From positions 1-37,102 of the forward strand of contig SVMM01000024.1 in the NCBI GenBank assembly GCA_015067435.1: DNA of 37,102 nucleotides. The letters are read 5' to 3'. The notes under the pieces are model-generated. The model was not told the DNA's origin. It saw nothing but the letters and a program-made list of their open reading frames with translations, and did not search any database. Position numbers and translations under genes: made by a program. This DNA is from Oscillospiraceae bacterium (GTDB lineage Bacteria > Bacillota > Clostridia > Oscillospirales > Oscillospiraceae). Within the stretch, counting starts at the first letter, position 1, and the number at the start of each line of letters is the position of its first letter. Below are positions 1 through 7,448 of the stretch, piece by piece.

Positions 1-975
1 CAGAACCGTCCAGCTGGAGTGGAAGTTCTCGGTGATAAACTTCGTCACCGCGCTGGTCGCCTTGGTCAGCGAGAGCACGCGGCCAAATGCGGTCGCAAAC
101 GCCAGCACGAAGGCGAGACCGCCGTAGGTCTTGACCGACGAGCAAAGCATCGGGACCAGATCCTTGACCTTAACGGACTTGTAGATGAACAGCGACACGA
201 TCAACGCATAAAATACGGAGATAACCGCCGCCTCGGTCGGGGTGACGAAACCGGCGTAAATGCCGCCCAGAACGATGATCGGGCACATCAGGGCCCAGAA
301 GCTCTCCTTAAAGAGCGTCCAGAAGCCGTTGCCCTTGAGCTCGTCCATCTTCTTGTTGATCAGCGCACGGTCCTCGCCCTTGGTCTTGCAGTAAAACACC
401 GCGTAGACCATCATGAAAACGCCGATCAGGATACCGGGGAAAATTCCGCCGAGGAACAGCGCGCCCGTGGAGACGCCGGTCGCCAGCGAGTACAGCACGA
501 AGGGTATCGACGGCGGGATGATGACCCCGAGGCCGCCCGCCACGGCGATGAGGCCCGCGCTCCACCTCCGCTCATAGCCCAGCGAGACCATGAAGGGGAT
601 GCACATGGAGCCGACCGCCGCCGTGGTCGCCGGGCCGGAGCCGGAGATCGCGCCGTAGAAAAGGCAGGTCAGGATGACCGCGCAGGGCACGCCGCCGGGG
701 ATACGGCCGACAAAGTAGGCGAAGAAATTGAACAGTCTGCGGGAGATGCCGCCCTCCGCCATGATGACGCCGCCGAGGATGAACAGCGGCACGGCAAGGA
801 TCGGCGTGGAGTTTGCGCCGGAGAAGGTGTTGTTGAGCACCTGTACGATGGAGCCGCCCTTGCCCATCAGCAGAATGGGCGCGAGGGAGCCGAGCACCAT
901 GGACGTGCCGATGGGGATTGAAACGGCAATGCCGACCAGAAATACGACAAAGACCAACAGCGCAGCGCTTGCCAT
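1..975 (-). CDS. dctM: TRAP transporter large permease (DctM), 3' truncated by window
   Basis: The reading frame is open from the ATG at 975 to the window edge (325 codons of about 430 expected). The product is very hydrophobic and close to the complete DctM at 27975-29267: both share GAISGSGPATxAAVG, GGLGVIIPPSIPF and GGIYxGFVTPTEAA. In the DctM family this 12-helix subunit carries the solute and sodium across the membrane in tripartite ATP-independent periplasmic transporters. Its ATG shares one base with the stop of the upstream dctQ (TAATG), so the two are probably translationally coupled. A solute-binding DctP gene for this system is not in the window and may lie just beyond position 1. 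The substrate cannot be read directly, but the AroE-family gene heading the unit suggests a cyclic carboxylate such as shikimate or quinate (inference). Confidence 0.93.
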   Translation of the reverse strand, partial: MASAALLVFVVFLVGIAVSIPIGTSMVLGSLAPILLMGKGGSIVQVLNNTFSGANSTPILAVPLFILGGVIMAEGGISRRLFNFFAYFVGRIPGGVPCAVILTCLFYGAISGSGPATTAAVGSMCIPFMVSLGYERRWSAGLIAVAGGLGVIIPPSIPFVLYSLATGVSTGALFLGGIFPGILIGVFMMVYAVFYCKTKGEDRALINKKMDELKGNGFWTLFKESFWALMCPIIVLGGIYAGFVTPTEAAVISVFYALIVSLFIYKSVKVKDLVPMLCSSVKTYGGLAFVLAFATAFGRVLSLTKATSAVTKFITENFHSSWTVL

Positions 976-1538
976 TATGCCTCGCCTCCTTCCGCTCTCT
1001 TACCGGCGTCGGCTTCCTCCGCCGCGTCGGCCATGGTCTGCTCCAGCGTGGTGAGCTCTTTTTCGTTGAAGTGCTTAATGTGGATGATTGCCATCTGCAC
1101 GGCGCGCAGCGCGCCGAGGCCGAAGCCCACCAGCAGGATGACATAGATGATCCACATCGGCCATGTCATCGCCGGAGACGCCTCCGCGCTGGTACGGATC
1201 TTGTCCACGAGTTCGATCGAGGACTTGAAGAGGATCCCCATCACGACCGCGTTGATCAGATCGATCAGGATATTGACGCTCTTGCGGACCGCCTGCGGCA
1301 GCATGTCGACGAGGACGTTCACGCGGAGCATGCTGCCCTTGCGGATCGTAAACGGGAGCGACAGGAACACGCTCCAGATCCAGCAGAAGCGGCAAAACTC
1401 CTCCGGCCAGGTCAGCGCGTCGACAAAGGGAAGGTTGCGGAAGATAACCTGTATCAGCTCGATACAGGAGATGAGAACCAGAAGCACGACCAGGATCGCC
1501 TCTTCAAAGTGCTCATCCAACCATTTCAGGACTTTCAA
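975..1538 (-). CDS. dctQ: TRAP transporter small permease (DctQ)
   Basis: This 187-residue protein has four hydrophobic segments and the DctQ hallmark near residues 45-60, with WPEEFCRFCWIW. In the family this four-helix subunit forms a complex with DctM. The start is a TTG at 1538, because a GGAGG lies 7 bases upstream at about 1546-1550 and no ATG is suitably placed. The second dctQ in the window (27483) also starts with TTG and shares the N-terminal pattern of a K-x-L/W-KWLDE start. The C-terminus extends past the last helix into an acidic, alanine-rich tail of roughly 35 residues that the 27483 paralogue lacks. The gene follows the AroE-family gene after an 82-base gap holding a hairpin, and overlaps dctM by one base. 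Confidence 0.93.
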   Translation of the reverse strand: MKVLKWLDEHFEEAILVVLLVLISCIELIQVIFRNLPFVDALTWPEEFCRFCWIWSVFLSLPFTIRKGSMLRVNVLVDMLPQAVRKSVNILIDLINAVVMGILFKSSIELVDKIRTSAEASPAMTWPMWIIYVILLVGFGLGALRAVQMAIIHIKHFNEKELTTLEQTMADAAEEADAGKRAEGGEA

Positions 1539-1588
1539 TTGACTTCCTCCATTCCTTTGAACTACGATCTTCTCTCTTCTGTATTGAA

Positions 1589-1607
1589 CCGCGCGAAGCT
1601 CGCGCGG
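1589..1607. other. Intercistronic GC-rich hairpin
   Basis: A perfect 8-bp stem (CCGCGCGA / TCGCGCGG) with a 3-base loop lies between the AroE-family gene and dctQ. No T-run follows on the minus strand, so it is more likely an mRNA-processing or stability element than a terminator. This role is inferred. Confidence 0.5.
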
Positions 1608-1620
1608 CGACCGCCGCCTC

Positions 1621-2496
1621 TTACTTCTGCTGCTCCGCCATGATATCCATCAGCTCCTTGCGCATGGCCTCCAGCGGCGCGCACTGGCCGCCGGTCCAGA
1701 GCTGGATCTGACGCAGGCCCTGATAGAGGGACATGTCCAGACCGTTGATGGTCTTGCAGCCGACCTCCTTCGCCTCGCGCAGGAAGCGGGTCTCGGACGG
1801 ATTGTAGGTCGCGTCGAAGCAGATGTGCTCCGGCTTGAGGTACTTCTTGTCGACGCAGGTCGTGTCCTCCTTGCCGCGCATGCCTGCGCCGGAGAGGTTG
1901 AGGATGATATCGGTCTCCTCCAGCGCCTTGGCGACGGCCTCCTCATTCGCGGCGCGGACGGGAACGCAGACGTCAGGATAGTACTTGTTCAGCTCCGCGC
2001 AGAGCTCCTCGCACGCGCCGGAGCGGGAGCAGATGTAGATGCGCTTCGCGCCCGCGTCAGCCAGCTCAAAGCAGACGCTGCGGCCCGTACCGCCCGCGCC
2101 GAAGGAGAACATCGTCTTGCCCTTGAGCTCGCCCAACTCCTCCTTGAGGGAGCGCAGCGCGCCGTAGCCGTCGGTGTTGTAGCCGATCAGGCGTCCCTCG
2201 GCGGTCTTGACGACCGTGTTGCTGGAACCCATCTTCTTGCACAGGGGATCGAAGTCATCCAGATAACGCATGACCTCCACCTTGTTGGGCTTGGTCACGG
2301 CGCAGCCGGCGAAGGCGGGCATATAGCGAATGGCGTTGATGGCGTCGGGCAGATGGTCGTTGCCTACTTCGGTGTAGAAATAGACCATATTGTAGTTGGC
2401 CGACTGGTAGCCGGCGTTCTGCATACGGGCGGCAAAGGACTGGCCGAGGGGCGTGCCGATGAGGGTAATGAACCGGGTATTGATGTCAATGTTCAT
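1621..2496 (-). CDS. aroE: Shikimate dehydrogenase (AroE) family protein
   Basis: A 291-residue AroE-family oxidoreductase, the enzyme type that interconverts 3-dehydroshikimate and shikimate (or quinate) with NAD(P)H. Visible are the N-terminal substrate loop (GTPLGQSFAA, Ser20), the catalytic Lys72 in VTKPNK, Asn93 in GSSNT, Asp109 in YNTDG, the dinucleotide-binding GAGGTG at 133-138, and a late Gln in SLYQGLRQ. The substrate loop is unusual: the family pattern S-x-S-P reads S-F-A-A here, so the second substrate-contacting Ser is Ala. The ATG at 2496 has AGGAGG about 6 bases upstream. It heads a unit with TRAP permease genes, which points to catabolic or scavenging use of an imported cyclic acid rather than housekeeping aromatic synthesis (inference). 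The exact substrate and cofactor are not readable. Confidence 0.85.
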   Translation of the reverse strand: MNIDINTRFITLIGTPLGQSFAARMQNAGYQSANYNMVYFYTEVGNDHLPDAINAIRYMPAFAGCAVTKPNKVEVMRYLDDFDPLCKKMGSSNTVVKTAEGRLIGYNTDGYGALRSLKEELGELKGKTMFSFGAGGTGRSVCFELADAGAKRIYICSRSGACEELCAELNKYYPDVCVPVRAANEEAVAKALEETDIILNLSGAGMRGKEDTTCVDKKYLKPEHICFDATYNPSETRFLREAKEVGCKTINGLDMSLYQGLRQIQLWTGGQCAPLEAMRKELMDIMAEQQK

Positions 2497-2546
2497 GGGA
2501 TGCCTCCTTTTGTTTTTGTGAAAAAGAATAATATTTTCTCTGCTTG

Positions 2547-2574
2547 ATTATACATGTTATTGCAATCTGTCCAA
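2547..2574 (-). promoter_or_regulatory. Putative promoter of the aroE-dctQM unit
   Basis: On the minus strand a perfect TATAAT (2547-2552) lies 16 bases from TTGGAC (2569-2574), about 50 bases upstream of the aroE start. The -10 is strong and the -35 weak, so an activator may be needed. Confidence 0.55.
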
Positions 2575-2837
2575 TAAATCAAATGCCTAATTTTCATTGA
2601 TTCATGCTTTATATGCATCTATTTGGTTTTCGGCTTTTTTCTCTCCTTTTCATACAACTTGCCTTTTTCGTTTTCGTTTATAACCAACAAAAAAATGTCG
2701 AAATATCGCAAAATACGGCATACATACCATTGTTCTATAGGTTAATCGATTTTCTCTATCACGCTTTCGCTTTCCGTTTGCATGATTGCTCCGCATTAAT
2801 ATATTCGGTCGTGACTCCGTCGTGAATATTCGTTTCA
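2575..2837. other. AT-rich intergenic stretch, no convincing gene
   Basis: This AT-rich segment separates the aroE promoter from the large hairpin at 2838. Short frames on either strand lack ribosome sites and recognisable protein character. I see no RNA gene. It may hold operator sites for the aroE-dctQM promoter, but none could be defined. Confidence 0.5.
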
Positions 2838-2890
2838 CACATAAATAGCATCCGGCGGGCATATTCTGCCCGCCGGATGCTATTTATGTG
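2838..2890. terminator. Bidirectional hairpin terminator with 24-bp perfect stem
   Basis: A perfect 24-bp inverted repeat with a 5-base loop (TATTC) has a GC-rich core (GCATCCGGCGGGCA and its complement) and AT-rich outer arms. A T6 run follows on the plus strand. On the minus strand the T-rich outer arm TATTTATG can act as the U-tract if only the GC core folds. It lies just downstream of the PepSY gene and would insulate it from the aroE promoter region. Confidence 0.7.
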
Positions 2891-2905
2891 ATTTTTTCCT
2901 GTATT

Positions 2906-3223
2906 TTACTCCCGCTCGGCAGAGAGGATCTCGCCCGTCTCGGCGTTGACCTGATAGCGATAGGCCATCCCCGCCTCGCTGGTCAGGGTAAATGTGACCT
3001 CATACCAAGCCTCGCCTTTTTCCGTCTCCAGCTTGATCTGCGGCGTCCCGACGGCTTCACGGGGAAGCCCCGCGTCCTCCAGCGCGACGGTAAACGCCTC
3101 GTCGCCGCTGAGGTAATTCTCGCGGAACCGGTCGATGAGATACCACGCGACCACCGCCTCGATCAGAATGAGGATAATCAGCGTTCCGACCACCGTCTTA
3201 TAGTTCCGCCTAAGCCATTCCAT
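2906..3223 (-). CDS. PepSY domain membrane-anchored protein
   Basis: A 105-residue protein with a short basic N-terminus, one membrane segment at about residues 11-30, and an extracytoplasmic PepSY-type domain at about 40-105 ending in the typical Y-x-V-N-A-E-T-G-E-I-L strand. PepSY domains are known as small extracellular folds, some acting as protease inhibitors or chaperones. The substrate or partner here is unknown. The ATG at 3223 was chosen over a longer frame because the membrane segment then sits at the N-terminus and the promoter at 3307-3335 lies inside the longer frame; its ribosome site (GGGGG) is modest. The gene is divergent from the zinc-ribbon/esterase operon and stands alone. 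Confidence 0.82.
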   Translation of the reverse strand: MEWLRRNYKTVVGTLIILILIEAVVAWYLIDRFRENYLSGDEAFTVALEDAGLPREAVGTPQIKLETEKGEAWYEVTFTLTSEAGMAYRYQVNAETGEILSAERE

Positions 3224-3306
3224 CCGTGTTGCCCCCTTCAATGAACCGTCCGCCGCCGCGGAAAGCGCGAACAGGACCGCCGTATGCGCCGTCCTGCGAT
3301 ATGATA

Positions 3307-3335
3307 AGGATAATGCCCCGCCGGCAAAATTGCAA
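3307..3335 (-). promoter_or_regulatory. Putative promoter of the PepSY gene
   Basis: On the minus strand TTGCAA (3330-3335) and TATCCT (3307-3312) are separated by 17 bases. The predicted 5' leader of roughly 75 bases contains a short stem (CAGGAC / GTCCTG, 3272-3296). Confidence 0.5.
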
Positions 3336-3356
3336 GCTCTGCCGCGCCCGTTTGCC

Positions 3357-3386
3357 GCCCGATAGAAAATTTGTCTTGCCCGATAG
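3357..3386. repeat. Two direct copies of GCCCGATAG spaced 21 bp
   Basis: GCCCGATAG occurs at 3357-3365 and again at 3378-3386. The start-to-start distance of 21 bp is two helical turns, and the pair sits between the divergent promoters, just upstream of the plus-strand -35 at 3408. A regulator-binding site is possible but unproven. Confidence 0.4.
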
Positions 3387-3407
3387 CCCTTATCAATCCC
3401 GCGCTGC

Positions 3408-3436
3408 TTGACTTTCCCGCGGGGCGTTGATAGAAT
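3408..3436 (+). promoter_or_regulatory. Promoter of the zinc-ribbon/esterase/MoxR/CoxE operon
   Basis: TTGACT (3408-3413) and TAGAAT (3431-3436) are separated by exactly 17 bases, about 33 bases upstream of the first start codon. This is a near-consensus housekeeping promoter. Confidence 0.7.
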
Positions 3437-3468
3437 TTCAGGGAAAATCACGGAAAGGAGTCCTCAGC

Positions 3469-3735
3469 ATGTCCGAACAAACAAAAAAGCTCTGCCCCGC
3501 CTGCAAATGTGAACTGACGCTCGCCTCCGCCGCTTTCCCGATGGGCAGCACGTTTGCCCACGAGCGGTTCCACGTCGACATCTACCGCTGCCCCCAGTGC
3601 GACCGCGTGGAGTTCTACGCCGCCGAGGAAGAGGAGAAGGTCACCTGCCCCGTCTGCGGCGCGACGCACAGTCCCAAGGAGAAGTGCCCCATCTGCGCAA
3701 TCAATTCCGCGTTCAGCGATCACGCCGCCCGATAA
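3469..3735 (+). CDS. Small zinc-ribbon protein
   Basis: An 88-residue protein with four C-x2-C knuckles (CPAC, CPQC, CPVC, CPIC), enough for two zinc ribbons. The middle region between the first and second knuckles resembles small clostridial nucleic-acid or protein-binding zinc-ribbon proteins. No specific function is assigned. The ATG at 3469 follows GGAAAGGAG with about 8 bases of spacing and fits the promoter at 3408-3436, which lies too close to an upstream alternative start. It is the first gene of an apparent four-gene operon and ends 7 bases before the likely GTG start of the esterase. C-x2-C pairs in the second ribbon are close together, so that ribbon would be short. Confidence 0.82.
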   Translation: MSEQTKKLCPACKCELTLASAAFPMGSTFAHERFHVDIYRCPQCDRVEFYAAEEEEKVTCPVCGATHSPKEKCPICAINSAFSDHAAR

Positions 3736-3742
3736 GCCGCGC

Positions 3743-4534
3743 GTGCTGTCACACGAGTTTTTAGCGAGCGACTGCCTTGGTCGCACGGTTGCGCTCCACA
3801 TCCACGTCCCCGATGACGTGCCGGACGACGCCCTGCCCGTCCTTTATATGTACGACGGCGGCGTTGTTTTCCGCGAGGAGAACGGCGGCTTCGGCTATGA
3901 ATCATACCAGCGGGCGCACGCCGCGTCCCTGCCCCGGATCGTTCTCGTGGGCATCGATCCGCCGGAGGGACGCTGGGCGCGCACGGCAGAGTTTGCGCCG
4001 TATACCAAAGCATTTGACACGCACGGAGCGGACTTCGAACCCGTCGTACACGGTCGCGGCAGCGCCCTGCTGGATTTCGTGTTCCGCGAGCTCAAACCAT
4101 GGGTGGATCGCAGTTTTCCCGCCGACCCGTCGCCGGAGCATACCGCCCTCGGCGGCATGTCCTCCGGCGCGCTCAACGCCATGTACGCGGCCATGTGCCG
4201 CGGCGGTGATTTTTCGCGTCTGCTGCTGCACGGGCCCGCATTCAACCTGTGGCTGCCGGAGCTGCTGAAAACCGCGAAAGGAACGAACTTCTCGCGCCTC
4301 CGGTACTGCTACATGGACATCGGCGACGAGGACGCCACCCGCATGAGCACAAAGGAACAGACCATGAAAAGCGCGCTGCGCATGAAGGACACGCTGCTCT
4401 CCGGCGGCATGGACGAGGCGGGGCTGCGCTTTCGCGTCATCCCCGGCGGGCGCCATGCCCCCGACACCTGGCGCAACACCTTTCCCGACGCGCTGCGTTG
4501 GATCTTTCAGGACAATGGAGGGACAAAACCATGA
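3743..4534 (+). CDS. Putative esterase, alpha/beta hydrolase (enterochelin esterase-like fold)
   Basis: A 263-residue alpha/beta hydrolase of the putative-esterase group. It shows a strand plus acidic turn LPVLYMYDGG, a nucleophile elbow GGMSSG (G-x-S-x-G type), a probable acid region at YMDIGDED, and a C-terminal histidine block GGRHAPDTWRNTFPDAL, the H-x4-W pattern of Fes/esterase-D-like enzymes. The fold lacks a signal peptide, so it is cytoplasmic. The start is uncertain: the frame stays open upstream across the previous gene, and GTG 3743, 7 bases after that gene's stop, is the best candidate although it has no good ribosome site; coupling to upstream translation is likely. Its stop overlaps the next ATG by 4 bases (ATGA). 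Natural ester substrate unknown. Confidence 0.8.
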   Translation: MLSHEFLASDCLGRTVALHIHVPDDVPDDALPVLYMYDGGVVFREENGGFGYESYQRAHAASLPRIVLVGIDPPEGRWARTAEFAPYTKAFDTHGADFEPVVHGRGSALLDFVFRELKPWVDRSFPADPSPEHTALGGMSSGALNAMYAAMCRGGDFSRLLLHGPAFNLWLPELLKTAKGTNFSRLRYCYMDIGDEDATRMSTKEQTMKSALRMKDTLLSGGMDEAGLRFRVIPGGRHAPDTWRNTFPDALRWIFQDNGGTKP

Positions 4535-5346
4535 ACGAGACCTTTCAGGGCACCGGCACCTACGTCGCCTCGCCGGAGCTGCTCGGCGCGGTGAACATCG
4601 CCGCGGCGCTGCAAAAGCCGCTGCTCGTCAAGGGCGAGCCGGGCACGGGCAAGACCATGCTGGCGCAGGCGGTGGCGGAGGCGCTGCACAAGCCTCTGAT
4701 CATCTGGAGCGTCAAGTCCACCACCAAAGCACAGGACGGGCTCTACGTCTACGACGTAGTGCAGCGCCTCTACGACAGTCAGTTCGGCAACGCGGGCGTG
4801 GATGATATCGCAAAATACATCAAGCTTGGCAAGCTCGGCGAGGCTTTTTCCTCCGAAGAGCAGGCCGTGCTGCTCATCGACGAGATCGACAAGGCCGATC
4901 TGGAATTCCCCAACGATCTGCTCTGGGAGCTGGACCGGATGGAGTTCTACATCCCGGAAACCAAGGAGACTGTAAAGGCAAAGCACCGTCCTATCGTTAT
5001 CATCACCTCCAACGCGGAAAAGGAGCTGCCGGACGCGTTTCTGCGCCGTTGCATCTTCCACTACATCGCCTTCCCCGATCCGGAGCAGATGGAGAAGATC
5101 GTCCGCGTCCATTTTGACAAGCTGGATGAAACCCTCCTCTCGCAGGCGATGGAGGCGTTCTATTTCCTGCGCTCCATCGACTCCGTCGAGAAAAAGCCCT
5201 CCACCTCCGAGCTGGTGGACTGGATCCGCGCGTTGGAGCTGGGCGGCATTGATCCCGCACGTATCCGCAAGGAAATCCCCTTTGCAGGTGTTCTGCTGAA
5301 AAAGGACAAGGATGTCGCCGCCATGGAGCGGCGGCTGGGGCGCTGA
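4531..5346 (+). CDS. MoxR-type AAA+ ATPase
   Basis: A 271-residue AAA+ ATPase of the MoxR branch. It has Walker A GEPGTGKT (35-42), Walker B LLIDEID (114-120), a sensor-1 region IVIITSN and an arginine-finger-like FLRRC. MoxR ATPases typically act as chaperones that insert cofactors or remodel complexes together with a VWA-domain partner, and such a partner is encoded next (5354). The ATG at 4531 has GGAGGG at 4517-4522 and overlaps the esterase stop by 4 bases. The C-terminal helical lid is present, so the protein seems complete. The client complex is not obvious: no large metalloenzyme gene lies in this operon. Confidence 0.9.
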   Translation: MNETFQGTGTYVASPELLGAVNIAAALQKPLLVKGEPGTGKTMLAQAVAEALHKPLIIWSVKSTTKAQDGLYVYDVVQRLYDSQFGNAGVDDIAKYIKLGKLGEAFSSEEQAVLLIDEIDKADLEFPNDLLWELDRMEFYIPETKETVKAKHRPIVIITSNAEKELPDAFLRRCIFHYIAFPDPEQMEKIVRVHFDKLDETLLSQAMEAFYFLRSIDSVEKKPSTSELVDWIRALELGGIDPARIRKEIPFAGVLLKKDKDVAAMERRLGR

Positions 5347-5353
5347 GCGCGCC

Positions 5354-6553
5354 ATGTTCATCGCATTTTTCTATCTGCTGCGCGCCCGCGGCTTCCATGT
5401 GACGCTCAACGAGTGGATGACGTTGACGGAGGCGCTGGCGCTCGGACTGCACCGCTGCTCCCTGACGGGCTTTTACGACCTCTGCCGCGCCGTCCTCGTC
5501 CACAACGAGGCGGATTACGACAAGTTCGACAGCGTCTTTCTCGAATACTTCGACGGTGTCCCCTTCCCTGAGGAAAATCTCCCCGAGGAGCTGATGAACT
5601 GGCTCAAAAAGCCGGATGACGTCATGCGCGAGTTCCGCGCTTTCCTGCAAACCGCCGATTATGAGAGCAAGAGCATCGAGGAGATCCTGCGGCGCTTCGA
5701 GGAGCGTCTGCGTGAGCAGAAGGAGGAGCACAACGGCGGCGACTACTGGATCGGCACGCACGGCTTCACCGAGTTCGGCCACAGCGGCCACACGCCGGAG
5801 GGGCTGCGGGTCGGCGGACAGGGGCGCTACCGCCGCGCTTTCAAGGTGGCGGGCGAGCGGCACTACCGTGACTTCCGCAGGGACAACACGCTGGACATCC
5901 GGCAGTTCCAGATGGCGTTCCGTATGCTGCGCCAGTATTCCAGCCGCGCACAAGGTGAAAAAAACGAGTTTGACGTGGACGAGACGGTCCGCGGCACCTG
6001 CGAGCAGGGCGGCGTTCTCGACGTGCGCTTCCGGCGGCCGCGCAAGAACACCGTCAAGGTACTGATGCTGATGGACTCCGGCGGCTCCATGGAGTATTAC
6101 GCGAACCTCTGTTCCATGCTCTTTCAGGCGGCGGAGCGGGACAACCAGTTCAAGGAGCTGCACGTCTACTATTTCCACAACTGCATCGCGCCGTCGGTCT
6201 ACACGCAGCCGCAGATGCGGCGGGAGCACTCCGTCGCGACGGAATGGGTGCTCAAAAACTTCGGCAGCGAGTACAAGGTCATCCTCGTCGGCGACGCCAT
6301 GATGGACATGTACGAGCTGCTGGAAAAGCGCTTCGACTGGCGCACCAACGAGGTGCGCTACTCCGGTATGGACTATCTCCGGCGGTTCCGGGAGCAATAT
6401 CCGCACCTCGTCTGGCTCAACCCGGAGGATGCGCCGGTGATGGGCGGGTTGTGGGGCGAAAGCTACGGCAAGATCGCGCGGATGGTGGACATGTACCCGC
6501 TTTCGGTCTCCGGACTGGAACGTGCGATGAAAAAGCTTCTGGTGACGAAATAG
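5354..6553 (+). CDS. CoxE-like VWA domain protein, MoxR partner
   Basis: A 399-residue protein with a long helical N-terminal region (about 1-220) and a C-terminal von Willebrand A domain beginning near residue 235. The metal-site motif reads DSGGS (241-245), the form common in CoxE-like partners of MoxR ATPases rather than the textbook D-x-S-x-S. A second conserved acidic stretch, VGDAMMD, follows. Such proteins usually act with a MoxR ATPase to mature a client complex, for example CO dehydrogenase in aerobes; the client here is unknown. ATG 5354 lies 7 bases after the ATPase stop with only a weak GGCTGGGG ribosome site, consistent with coupling. It is the last gene of the operon. Confidence 0.88.
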   Translation: MFIAFFYLLRARGFHVTLNEWMTLTEALALGLHRCSLTGFYDLCRAVLVHNEADYDKFDSVFLEYFDGVPFPEENLPEELMNWLKKPDDVMREFRAFLQTADYESKSIEEILRRFEERLREQKEEHNGGDYWIGTHGFTEFGHSGHTPEGLRVGGQGRYRRAFKVAGERHYRDFRRDNTLDIRQFQMAFRMLRQYSSRAQGEKNEFDVDETVRGTCEQGGVLDVRFRRPRKNTVKVLMLMDSGGSMEYYANLCSMLFQAAERDNQFKELHVYYFHNCIAPSVYTQPQMRREHSVATEWVLKNFGSEYKVILVGDAMMDMYELLEKRFDWRTNEVRYSGMDYLRRFREQYPHLVWLNPEDAPVMGGLWGESYGKIARMVDMYPLSVSGLERAMKKLLVTK

Positions 6554-6571
6554 TTCCCTTCCCATGTTTTT

Positions 6572-6593
6572 CGGAATGCGGCGCCGCATTCCG
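6572..6593 (+). terminator. GC-rich palindrome after the CoxE gene, possible terminator
   Basis: A perfect 22-base palindrome can form a 9-bp stem with a GCGC loop, 18 bases after the stop. Only a weak T-rich tail follows, so it may be a leaky terminator or a processing site. Confidence 0.45.
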
Positions 6594-6611
6594 GATTTGT
6601 CCAAAAGCACG

Positions 6612-6640
6612 TTGCTTTTTAACAAAAAAGCCGTTATAAT
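6612..6640 (+). promoter_or_regulatory. Promoter of the first SLH protein gene
   Basis: TTGCTT (6612-6617) and perfect TATAAT (6635-6640) are 17 bases apart, about 57 bases before the ATG. Confidence 0.7.
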
Positions 6641-6696
6641 ATCGCTTAATCCAACTGCGGCGCTAAGCGTCCGGAGCAATCAAAAGGAGACTGCAT

Positions 6697-7332
6697 ATGA
6701 AAAAACTCTGTATTTCCCTCGCGTTGGTCATCGCAATCCTTCCCGTGCTGACCCCCTCCGCTTCCGCGGCCAAGTCCTGGTATGACGTGTCGTCGCCGTT
6801 CACCGACGTGGACAGTGACGATTACTTCTACGAAAGCATCATGTGGGCCTACTACTCCGGTGTGACCACCGGCACGAGCTCCACTACCTTTTCTCCCGCG
6901 GCGACCTGTACCCGCGGTCAGGTCGTGACCTTCCTGTGGCGCGCCATGGGCCAGCCCGAACCGGAAACCAAGAAAAACCCGTTTGTGGACGTTGTTCCCG
7001 AGGATTACTTCTACAAGCCCGTGCTCTGGGCGGTAGAGCAGGGGATCACCAGCGGCACATCGAGCGAAACCTTCTCTCCGTCGGACACCTGCACCAACGC
7101 GCATATCATCACGTTTCTCTGGCGCGCGGTAGGCGCCCCCGCCGTGCCGATCACCAGATATTCCTCGGCGGTTTGTCCGGAGAGCTACGCGTGGTGCCAG
7201 CGCGCGGTCTCATGGGCAGACTCCTCCGGTCTGCTCGGCATCCTGCGGGAAGGCTTTGACCCGACTGTTCCCTGCTCGCGCGGCGATACGGCGGAATACA
7301 TGTACCGCGCCCTCGGCAGCCAGCCGAATTGA
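6697..7332 (+). CDS. Secreted protein made of three S-layer homology (SLH) repeats
   Basis: A 211-residue protein with a signal peptide (basic start, hydrophobic core, predicted cleavage after ASA near residue 24) followed by three SLH repeats at about 32-90, 91-150 and 155-211. Each repeat has the family pattern of a F-x-D-V start, W-A acidic helix, G-I-x-x-G-T and a T-R-G-x-x-x-x-F/Y-L-x-R-A end; the third is degenerate. SLH domains bind pyruvylated secondary cell-wall polymer, so the protein should sit on the cell surface. There is no other domain, so it may be an anchor, filler or wall-polymer binding factor. AAAAGGAG precedes the ATG. It is convergent with and paralogous to 7449-8771. 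Confidence 0.92.
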   Translation: MKKLCISLALVIAILPVLTPSASAAKSWYDVSSPFTDVDSDDYFYESIMWAYYSGVTTGTSSTTFSPAATCTRGQVVTFLWRAMGQPEPETKKNPFVDVVPEDYFYKPVLWAVEQGITSGTSSETFSPSDTCTNAHIITFLWRAVGAPAVPITRYSSAVCPESYAWCQRAVSWADSSGLLGILREGFDPTVPCSRGDTAEYMYRALGSQPN

Positions 7333-7384
7333 GATCCGGCGTTTCTTGCGCACTGCCCGTCGTCCGGATCATAATGAAAATCAA

Positions 7385-7422
7385 AACTGCGCGTCCACCT
7401 TTTTTGGGATGGACGCGCAGTT
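7385..7422. terminator. Bidirectional terminator between convergent SLH genes
   Basis: A 13-bp perfect stem (AACTGCGCGTCCA and its complement) with a 12-base T/G-rich loop is flanked by a TTTT run on the plus side and by AAAA giving a T-run on the minus side. It can serve both converging genes. Confidence 0.85.
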
Positions 7423-7448
7423 GTTTTCTGCCGCAAAGGGTCTCTCGG

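Noticed and set aside
19-921. Long plus-strand open frame opposite the first dctM
   Set aside because: It is antisense to a clear DctM, has a histidine/arginine/glutamate-rich composition typical of GC-rich shadow frames, and lacks a ribosome site.
2604-2825. Small plus-strand frame in the AT-rich intergenic region (73 codons)
   Set aside because: It is hydrophobic and aromatic but has no convincing ribosome site or promoter, and no family pattern. It was left unannotated.
5003-6679. 558-codon minus-strand frame opposite the MoxR/CoxE genes
   Set aside because: It is a shadow of two well-supported genes and lacks a start signal.
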